From JBFGCT01 sp963825565 (GTDB taxonomy: Bacteria; Actinomycetota; Acidimicrobiia; Acidimicrobiales; Ilumatobacteraceae), in NCBI GenBank assembly GCA_963825565.1, contig CAWGTW010000008.1:62001-126000 (forward strand): 64,000 bases of DNA, given 5' to 3'. Below, in pieces: positions 36,327 to 42,996 of the stretch. The position numbers and the translations under genes are program-made. A model generated the notes under the pieces. The model was not told where the DNA came from and made no database searches. It was given only the letters and a program-made list of their open reading frames with translations. Position 1 is the stretch's first letter; every line of letters starts with the position of its first letter.

Positions 36327-36632
36327 ATGCGGATCGAGATCAGCGACGACGCGCGGCAGGTGCTGGCGAGGAAGGGCGGTGTGATGTCGATCGACTTCAT
36401 CCGCCCGACCGGTTGAGGAAAGGTCGCCGAGGTGTCGGTCGACACCAACGTCCGCGGGAAGAACCTGGCGCCGTACCGTCAACTGCGCCACGACGAGTTC
36501 CGGATCCTGATCACCCCGACCCTGGTCGGGATGGCCGAGTCGATGCGGGTGGTCACGAAGGGCCGGCTGTCCAAGTCGCTGCGCGTCGAGTTCCAGGCCG
36601 CCGCCGGGAGCGACACCTCCTGTCAGGTCTGA
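36327..36632 (+). CDS. HesB/IscA-like protein with in-frame UGA, candidate selenoprotein
   Basis: The frame from ATG 36327 (MRIEISDDARQVLARKGG) is open for 29 codons, meets TGA at 36414-36416, and continues in the same frame for 71 more residues (GKVAEVSVDTNVRGKNLAPY, HDEFRILITPTLVG, GRLSKSLRVEF) to a TGA at 36630-36632. High GC3 codon use is the same on both sides. The product of 101 residues aligns with HesB/IscA A-type Fe-S carriers: the segment before UGA, MSIDFIRPTG, matches LRLGVRTSG of IscA, whose next residue is the first cluster cysteine. So UGA stands at that Cys. The C-terminal CGC motif is absent. A SECIS-like hairpin follows. HesB-like selenoproteins are known from other bacteria. 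A nonsense mutation is the alternative. Confidence 0.7.
36414..36446 (+). promoter_or_regulatory. Bacterial SECIS-like hairpin downstream of in-frame UGA
   Basis: UGA (36414-36416) is followed by 14 nt, then ggtgtc (36431-36436), loop GGTC (36437-36440) and gacacc (36441-36446): a perfect 6-bp stem with a four-base loop. The loop begins 21 nt after the UGA, within the 16-37 nt known for bacterial SECIS. The E. coli fdhF SECIS has the same GGUC loop at a similar distance. SelB would bind it to insert selenocysteine. Confidence 0.65.
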
Positions 36633-36672
36633 GTCGCTGTCAGGTCTGAGTCGCTGTCAGGTCTGAGTCGCT
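36622..36672 (+). repeat. Three tandem 17-nt repeats at the 3' end of the HesB-like gene
   Basis: Three perfect copies of gtcaggtctgagtcgct. The first holds the final codons and stop of the HesB-like gene, so expansion did not alter the protein. Confidence 0.9.
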
Positions 36673-36772
36673 GAAGCCGCCCGCCGCGATCCGCGGCGGG
36701 CCCGCGTCTGCGCACGAACGTCTGGCCGCGTTGCGATGCGGGTTGTGTACGTCGGTCGCCTAACGTTGGGGT

Positions 36773-38047
36773 GTGGCCGATCTGCTCGCGCTGTCGTCGC
36801 GCATCATCGACAGTGGTGAGGCCGGCGAGCCGGTCAACCGGATCACCAACGAGCTGTCCGAGCTCGCCGAGGACCTGGCGATCGTCGAGAGCTTCAGCCA
36901 CAGCATCGTGTTCGACACCGGCGACGGGCTGGTCGCCTTCGACGCCTCGCACGCGATGACCGGTGCGGCGGTCGTGCGGGCGATCCGCGGCTGGCGCACC
37001 ACGCCGGTCAGCCACCTCGTGTACACCCACGGCCACGCCGACCACGTCGGCGGCAGCCCCGACTTCGCCACGGCGTACGGCGAGCTGACCGTCGTCGGCC
37101 ACCGATCGGTCGCCGAGCGCTTCGACCGGTACGAGTACACCAACGACTGGAACGTCCTGATCAACGCCCGCCAGTTCGGTGGGGTGCGCGGTGACTTCGG
37201 GATGGGCGACAGCGCGCGCTTCATCCCACCGGACACGCGGCGGCCGTCGCACGTGGTCGACGACCACGACTCGCTCACCGTCGGCGACACCGTGATCGAG
37301 TTCCACCATGCCCGCGGCGAGACCGACGATCATCTCTGGGGCTGGATCCCGGACCGCAGGTGGCTGTTCTCGGGCGACTTCGTGATCTGGCACTTCCCGA
37401 ACGCCGGCAACCCGCAGAAGGTGCAGCGGTACCCGATCGAGTGGGCCGCCGCGCTGCGCGCGATGGCCGCAGCCGGACCCGAGTTGCTGCTGCCGGCACA
37501 CGGGCTCCCGGTCGAGGGGCGGGACCGCATCGTGACGATGCTGACCGACATCGCCGGCGTGCTCGAAGGGCTGGTCGCCGACGTGGTCGAGATGATGAAC
37601 GCGGGTGAGGTGCTCGACTCGATCATCCACAGCGTCCGGGCGCCCGACGATCAGCTCGCCAAGCCGTACCTCCAACCGCTCTACGACGAGCCCGAGTTCG
37701 TCGTCCGCAACATCTGGCGCCAGTTCGGCGGCTGGTGGGACGGTGCCGCGAGCCGACTCAAGCCGGCGCCCGACGCGCAGGTGGCGATCGAGCTCGCCGA
37801 ACTGGCCGGAGGGGCCGGCGTGCTGATCGAGCGTGCCGAGGCGCTCGCCGAACGGGGTGACTTCCGGCTCGCATGCCACCTGGCCGATCTCGCCGGATGG
37901 GCAGCGCCGAGCGACCCAGCGATCCACCGGGGCAGGGCCCGCCTCTACCTGATCCGGCGCAAGGCCGAGACCTCGCTCATGGCCAAGGGCATCTTCGCCG
38001 GGGCCGCCCGGGAATCCGAGGCGATCGTCGACGCCTACGAACGCTGA
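36773..38047 (+). CDS. Metallo-beta-lactamase-fold protein of alkyl sulfatase (SdsA/BDS1) type
   Basis: This is a 424-residue protein. The metal motif is THGHADHVGG (H86, H88, D90, H91), with later ligands in FHHARGETDDHLWGW and LFSGDFVIW, and a further histidine in LLLPAHGLPVEG. The domain after about residue 280 has NIWRQFGGWWDGAASRLKP, like the dimerisation domain of SdsA1-type alkyl sulfatases, which hydrolyse alkyl sulfate esters. It lacks a signal peptide, so it would act in the cytoplasm. The start is GTG 36773. Substrate is not assigned. It lies upstream of rplU in the same direction. Confidence 0.85.
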   Translation: MADLLALSSRIIDSGEAGEPVNRITNELSELAEDLAIVESFSHSIVFDTGDGLVAFDASHAMTGAAVVRAIRGWRTTPVSHLVYTHGHADHVGGSPDFATAYGELTVVGHRSVAERFDRYEYTNDWNVLINARQFGGVRGDFGMGDSARFIPPDTRRPSHVVDDHDSLTVGDTVIEFHHARGETDDHLWGWIPDRRWLFSGDFVIWHFPNAGNPQKVQRYPIEWAAALRAMAAAGPELLLPAHGLPVEGRDRIVTMLTDIAGVLEGLVADVVEMMNAGEVLDSIIHSVRAPDDQLAKPYLQPLYDEPEFVVRNIWRQFGGWWDGAASRLKPAPDAQVAIELAELAGGAGVLIERAEALAERGDFRLACHLADLAGWAAPSDPAIHRGRARLYLIRRKAETSLMAKGIFAGAARESEAIVDAYER

Positions 38048-38104
38048 CGTCGCGGGTGCGAGCGGAGCGCGACGCCGAATTCGCCGCTAGCATCGCTCAA
38101 CGCT

Positions 38105-38416
38105 ATGTACGCAGTGATCGCCTCCGGTGGTAAGCAGGAAAAAGTGGCCGAAGGCCAGCAGGTCCGTCTCGAGCTGCTCGGCGCCGAAGCGGGCAGCGAT
38201 GTCTCGCTGACCCCGGTCATGGTCGTCGACGGTGACACCGTGCTGGCGACCCCGGCCGAGCTCGCCGGTGCCACGGTGACCGCCAAGGTCATCGGTCGGG
38301 TCAAGGGCCCGAAGATCAACGGGTTCACGTTCAAGAAGCGGACCAACCAACACCGCAAGTACGGCCACCGGCAGAAGTACGACCTGGTCGAGATCACCTC
38401 GATCACGACGTCCTGA
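38105..38416 (+). CDS. rplU: 50S ribosomal protein L21
   Basis: This is a 103-residue L21 with the family ends MYAVIASGGKQEKVAEGQQV and FKKRTNQHRKYGHRQKYDLV. It binds 23S rRNA and is encoded 39 nt upstream of rpmA (L27), the conserved pair. ATG 38105. Confidence 0.97.
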   Translation: MYAVIASGGKQEKVAEGQQVRLELLGAEAGSDVSLTPVMVVDGDTVLATPAELAGATVTAKVIGRVKGPKINGFTFKKRTNQHRKYGHRQKYDLVEITSITTS

Positions 38417-38455
38417 CCGGTCGCCCGGCCCACCGAGCAGCAGAGGAGCAACGTC

Positions 38456-38713
38456 ATGTCAAAGACCAAAGGCGGCGGTTCGACCCGCAACGGGCGCGAC
38501 TCCAACGCGCAGCGCCTCGGTGTCAAGGTGTTCGACGGGACGAAGATCACCGCCGGGACGATCCTCGTGCGTCAGCGCGGCACCAAGTTCCACCCCGGGC
38601 GCAACGTGTCGATCGGCGGCGACGACACGCTGTTCAGCCTGATCGACGGCTCGGTCAAGTTCGGCCAGCGCAAGGGCCGCAAGGTCGTCGACGTCAACCC
38701 GGTCGACGCGTAG
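38456..38713 (+). CDS. rpmA: 50S ribosomal protein L27
   Basis: This is an 85-residue L27 starting MSKTKGGGSTRNGRDSNAQR, with GTKFHPGRNVSIGGDDTLF. Its N-terminal tail reaches the peptidyl-transferase centre. There is no Firmicute-type N-terminal extension. ATG 38456 follows AGAGGAG. The 3' side has a palindromic repeat that may terminate the rplU-rpmA transcript. Confidence 0.97.
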   Translation: MSKTKGGGSTRNGRDSNAQRLGVKVFDGTKITAGTILVRQRGTKFHPGRNVSIGGDDTLFSLIDGSVKFGQRKGRKVVDVNPVDA

Positions 38714-40562
38714 CCCAGCTCCGGATCCGCGAGCGTTGACACCCGGTGTCTGACACCAGGTGCCAACGGGTCAGGCGAGCGACTTCTCGAGGTCGTCGAC
38801 CTGGGAGTTGCAGCTCGTCGGGCAGACGGTCGCCGAACTGGGCGAAGTGCTCCCGGATCTGCGGGATGGCACCCCTCCAACCGTCGACGTCGACGGCGAG
38901 CAGCGCGTCGAGGTCGGCATCGTCGATCTCCAGCCCGTCGATGTCGAGCGCCTCCTTGGTCGGGAGCTTGCCGATGGGCGTGTCGATCGCGCTCGACTGA
39001 CCGTCGACCCGCTCGAACACCCACTTCAGCACCCGGCTGTTCTCGCCGAACCCCGGCCACAGGAAGCGGCCCTCGTCGTCGCGCCGGAACCAGTTGACGA
39101 AGAAGATCTTCGGCAGCTTGGAACGGTCGGTGCGGTCGGTCATCGACAGCCAGTGGGCGAAGTAGTCGGCGTAGTTGTAGCCGCAGAACGGCAACATCGC
39201 CATCGGGTCGAAGCGCAGCCTGCCGACCGCACCGGCGGCGGCGGCGGTGGTCTCCGAGCCCATGATCGAGCCGAGGAACACGCCGTGCTCCCAATCGTTG
39301 GCCTCGGTGACGAGCGGGACCGTCGTGCGCCGGCGGCCACCGAACAGGATCGCCGAGATCGGCACGCCGGCCGGGTCCTCCCACTCCGGTGCGATCGACG
39401 GGCACTGTGCCGCGGGTGCGGTGAAGCGGGCGTTGGGATGGGCGGCCGGCGTCTCGACCTCCGGGTTCCACGGGTTGCCCCGCCAGTCGGTCGCCCGGGC
39501 GGGCGGCTCGGCGGTCATGTCCTCCCACCACACGTCGCCCTCGTCGGTCAGCGCCGTGTTCGTGTAGATGCAGTTGCCCCACAGCGTCTCCATCGCGTTG
39601 TGGTTCGTCTGGTGGCTCGTCCCAGGGGCGACGCCGAAGAACCCGGCCTCGGGGTTGATCGCGTAGAGCTGGCCGTCGTCGCCGAACTTCATCCAGCAGA
39701 TATCGTCGCCGATCGTCTCGGCCTTCCACCCGGGGATCGTCGGCATCAGCATCGCCAGGTTGGTCTTGCCGCACTGGGAGGGGAACGCCCCGGCGATGTA
39801 CTTCGACTCGCCCTCGGGGTTGGTCAGCTTGAGGATCAGCATGTGCTCGGCCAGCCAGCCGTCGTCGCGGGCCATCACCGAAGCGATGCGCAGCGCGAAG
39901 CACTTCTTGCCGAGCAGGGCGTTGCCGCCGTACCCCGAGCCGTACGACCAGATCTCGCGCGTCTCGGGGAAGTGCACGATGTACTTGTTCTCCGCGTCGC
40001 AGGGCCACGGCACGTCGGCCTCGCCGTCGGCGAGCGGGGCACCGACCGAGTGGAGGCAGCGCACCCACTCGCCGTCGCCGAGCACGTCGAGCGCGCCCTG
40101 CCCCATGCGGGTCATGATCCGCATGTTGGCTGCCACGTACGCCGAGTCGGTGAGCTGCACGCCGATGTGGGCGATCGGCGACCCGAGCGGACCCATCGAG
40201 AACGGCACGACGTACATCGTGCGGCCGCGCATCGCGCCGGTGTAGAGACGGGTCAGCTCCGCTTTCATCTCGCTCGGCTCACGCCAGTTGTTGTTCGGTC
40301 CGGCCGCTTCCTCGGTCTCGGCACAGATGAACGTGCGGTCCTCGACCCGGGCGACATCTCCGGGATCGGAGTGCGCCCAGTAGCTGTTCGGGCGCTTGGC
40401 CTCGTCCAGCTTGACGAACGTGCCCGAGTCGACGAGGTCCTGGCACAGGCGGTCGTACTCCTCGGCGGAGCCGTCACACCAGTAGATGTCGGCCGGCTCC
40501 ATGATCGTCGCCCAATCGGCGACCCATTCCTGAAGTGCCTGGTTGGTGCTGGTTCCCGTCAT
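38694..40562 (-). CDS. pckG: Phosphoenolpyruvate carboxykinase (GTP), 3' end frameshifted
   Basis: GTP-dependent PEPCK converts oxaloacetate and GTP to PEP, GDP and CO2 in gluconeogenesis. The P-loop is FPSQCGKTN (260-268) with the reactive cysteine; other family parts are WSYGSGYGGNALLGKKCFAL and NWFRRDDEGRFLWPGFGENS. ATG 40562 follows AGGAGG. Near 38803-38805 (ggg on the plus strand) the frame leaves the expected one. One base less gives ...DELQLQVDDLEKSLA and a stop at 38771-38773, a natural end. As sequenced, a foreign 31-residue tail (beginning PGRRPREVARLTRWHL) runs to 38694 and overlaps the rpmA end. The catalytic domain is intact. Confidence 0.93.
   Translation of the reverse strand: MTGTSTNQALQEWVADWATIMEPADIYWCDGSAEEYDRLCQDLVDSGTFVKLDEAKRPNSYWAHSDPGDVARVEDRTFICAETEEAAGPNNNWREPSEMKAELTRLYTGAMRGRTMYVVPFSMGPLGSPIAHIGVQLTDSAYVAANMRIMTRMGQGALDVLGDGEWVRCLHSVGAPLADGEADVPWPCDAENKYIVHFPETREIWSYGSGYGGNALLGKKCFALRIASVMARDDGWLAEHMLILKLTNPEGESKYIAGAFPSQCGKTNLAMLMPTIPGWKAETIGDDICWMKFGDDGQLYAINPEAGFFGVAPGTSHQTNHNAMETLWGNCIYTNTALTDEGDVWWEDMTAEPPARATDWRGNPWNPEVETPAAHPNARFTAPAAQCPSIAPEWEDPAGVPISAILFGGRRRTTVPLVTEANDWEHGVFLGSIMGSETTAAAAGAVGRLRFDPMAMLPFCGYNYADYFAHWLSMTDRTDRSKLPKIFFVNWFRRDDEGRFLWPGFGENSRVLKWVFERVDGQSSAIDTPIGKLPTKEALDIDGLEIDDADLDALLAVDVDGWRGAIPQIREHFAQFGDRLPDELQLPGRRPREVARLTRWHLVSDTGCQRSRIRSWATRRPG
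38735..38767. repeat. 33-nt dispersed palindromic element, copy 2
   Basis: This begins gttgacacccgg and ends aggtgccaac, an inverted version of 30519-30551 with 3 mismatches in 33. It lies between the 3' ends of rpmA and the convergent PEP carboxykinase gene, a place where a bidirectional terminator would be expected. Confidence 0.75.
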
Positions 40563-40693
40563 ATCGGACCTCCTGAGGGGTGGATGGCGCCGCGCCGCGG
40601 GCGCGCTGTGCGGTCACCACCGTAGGCCAGCTCGACCGGTTCGGCATCGGCCCAAGGTCCCATTTTCGTGTTCGGACCCCGCACGGGCCGCGG

Positions 40694-40918
40694 CTACTCG
40701 GCGCCGGGGGTGTGCATGTCGACCTCGGAGCCGAGGCGCAGGCGCGTTGCGCGGCCGGCCTCGTCGAGGTCGAACACCACCCGCTGCCCCTGGCGGAGCA
40801 TGCGAAAGATCGAGCCGTCCAGCGCGTTTGCGGCGAGCTCGTAATCGAGCAGATCGGTGTCGGCCATGATCAGGCCGTCACCGGTGGTCGGGTCGTACGC
40901 CTTGATGACGCCCTGCAT
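40694..40918 (-). CDS. Cold-shock-domain-like small protein
   Basis: This is a 74-residue protein starting MQGVIKAYDPTTGDGLIMAD, which follows the strand pattern of cold-shock OB folds (G-x-I-K-x-Y/F-x-x-x-x-G-x-G). The RNP motifs that bind nucleic acid in CspA (KGFGFI, VFVHF) are not conserved; instead it continues DLLDYELAANALDGSIFRML and RQGQRVVFDLDEAG. Nucleic-acid binding is therefore only possible. It is on the same strand as rpmB, which precedes it by 9 nt, suggesting co-transcription. Confidence 0.75.
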   Translation of the reverse strand: MQGVIKAYDPTTGDGLIMADTDLLDYELAANALDGSIFRMLRQGQRVVFDLDEAGRATRLRLGSEVDMHTPGAE

Positions 40919-40927
40919 GGCCCGGCC

Positions 40928-41119
40928 TCAGCCGGCCTTGACGATCTTGCCCGACTTGATGCACCCGGTGCACACGTTGACGCGCTTGGCGGCACCGTTG
41001 ACCTCGGCGCGCACCCGCTGGATGTTCGGGTTCCACCGGCGCTTGGTCCGCCGGTGCGAGTGTGACACCGACATGCCCCAGGACGGGCCCTTGCCACAGA
41101 CTTCACACTTGGATGCCAT
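40928..41119 (-). CDS. rpmB: 50S ribosomal protein L28
   Basis: This is a 63-residue L28 beginning MASKCEVCGKGPSWGMSVSH, with SHRRTKRRWNPNIQRVRAEV. The four cysteines (CEVC and CTGC) make it the zinc-binding form. The ATG at 41119 follows AGGAG. It is divergent from the DhaL/YloV gene, the normal neighbour, and followed by the cold-shock-like gene. Confidence 0.96.
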   Translation of the reverse strand: MASKCEVCGKGPSWGMSVSHSHRRTKRRWNPNIQRVRAEVNGAAKRVNVCTGCIKSGKIVKAG

Positions 41120-41303
41120 TGGATTCTCCTGCAACGGTGTCGGGTCGAGCCGACCGGCGAGTGGTGCCGAAACGAACTGGTGGTAACGAACTGGTGGGAA
41201 ACAGCCACTGGATGCTACCAACGGGACGGTCCCGAGCCACAGGGCGGCCGGGCACAGCTCGGTTCTCCAACGATCCCGGTTCCTGCTCCTAAGCTATTGC
41301 GCC

Positions 41304-42996
41304 GTGCCGACTCTCGACCGGTTGACGACCGCAGCGTTGCGCGACACGGTCAGGACCTTCCGCGATGCGGTGCGCGCACACTCGTCGAGGTTGAACCGGC
41401 TCAACGTCTATCCGGTTCCCGACGGCGACACGGGCACCAACATGGCGCGCACCCTCGACGCGGTCGTCGAGGAGATGGACGGCGTGGTCGGCGACGACCT
41501 CGACGGGACGTGCGACGCGATCAGCCACGGTTCGCTGATGGGTGCCCGCGGCAACAGCGGCGTCATCCTCAGCCAGATCATGCGCGGGTTCGCCGGCGTC
41601 ACCAGACGGGAACCAGCGCTCGACGGGACGACCTTCGCCGAGGCGCTCGAGGCGGCCGCTCACCGGCGCGTACCAGGCGGTGCTCAAGCCGGTCGAAGGG
41701 ACGATCCTCACCGTGGCGCGGGAGAGCGCCGACGCGGCGACCACCGCGGCCGACGACGGCGGGTCGCTGGTCGAGGTCGCCCGGGCGGCGCGGGCGGCGG
41801 GCCGGATCTCGCTGGCGAACACGCCCGAGCTGCTGCCGGTGTTGAAGGAGGCTGGCGTCGTCGACGCCGGAGGCGCCGGGTTCCTGCTCCTGCTCGACGC
41901 CGTGCTCCACGTGCTCGACGGCGAGCCACTGCCCGCAGCCGAGCCAGACGACGCCGCCGGCCCGGTCGGAGCGGTGTTCGACGCCGTCGCGCATCGGCAC
42001 GGAGCCGACGGCGAGATCGACGTGAGCGAGCAGCGCTACGAGGTGATGTACTTCCTCGATCTCGACGACGCCCGCGTCGAGGAGTTCAAGATCGGCTGGG
42101 GGGACATCGGCGACTCGATCGTCGTCGTCGGCGGGGATGGGCTCTGGAACTGCCACGTGCACACCAACAACATCGGTTCGGCGATCGAGGTGGCGCTCGA
42201 TCTCGGCGGCCGCCCGCACCAGATCCGGGTCACCGACCTGTTCGAGGAGGTCGACGAGGAGCACCATCGCCGCGAGGCCGAGTTGGTGGCGTCCGGCGAC
42301 GCCCACACGACCCGAGCCGGTGCCGGGCTGCCCCCGGTGACGACCGCCGTCGTCGCGGTGTGCAGCGGCGACGGGCTCGCCGAGCTGTTCGGTCAACTCG
42401 GGGTGCAGGGGGTGGTGACGGGCGGACAGACCATGAACCCTTCGACGGCGGAGCTGCTCGACACCGTCGAGCACGTCAACGCCGACCAGGTCGTCATCCT
42501 GCCGAACAACAAGAACATCATCCCGGTCGCCGAGCAGATCGACGCGCTGACCACCAAGTCGGTGGTCGTCGTCCCGACCAGATCGATGCCCGAGGCGCTC
42601 GCCGCCCTGGTCGTCTACGACCCCGAGGGTGGGCTCGAGGCCAACCGGGCCGGGATGGTCGAGGCGGCCGCATCGGTGGTCACCGGCGAGGTGACCCGGG
42701 CGGTGCGCGATTCGATGACCGAGGCCGGCGCGGTCGCCGAGGGGGACTGGATCGGGCTCGTGCGCGGCGACGGTGTCGTGTCGGTCGCGTCGAGCATGGA
42801 TCGGGCATCGATCGACCTGCTCGAACTGCTCGTCGGCGACACCGCCGAACTGGTCACCGTCATCACCGGGACCGATGCCGATGCCGCGGCGACCGCGGCG
42901 ATCGAGGGGTGGCTGAGCGATCATCGCGGCGACGTGGCCGTCGAGGTCCAGCCCGGCGGCCAGCCGCTGTACCCGTACCTCTTCGGTGTCGAGTGA
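41304..42996 (+). pseudogene. DhaL/DegV-domain (YloV-like) protein, frameshifted
   Basis: The start (GTG 41304) gives a DhaL domain: LNRLNVYPVPDGDTGTNMA, then GSLMGARGNSGVILSQIMRG with the metal-binding and Gly-loop motifs. At about 41661 the frame breaks after EALEAAA; one extra C in gcggccgctcacc shifts it. The adjacent frame then continues without fault (TGAYQAVLKPVEGTILTVAR, NTPELLPVLKEAGVVDAGGA, GGQTMNPSTAELLDTVE) through the C-terminal domain to 42996. A repaired protein would be about 560 residues, like YloV/FakA-type fatty acid kinase or DAK phosphatase-like proteins. The order rpmB, YloV-like, recG is conserved in many bacteria, so the frameshift is suspicious; it may be an assembly error. 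Confidence 0.85.

Noticed and set aside
36327..36416. A 29-residue peptide ending at the UGA as a complete gene
   Set aside because: The downstream part lacks its own good start, continues the same fold and codon bias, and aligns with the same HesB-like family.
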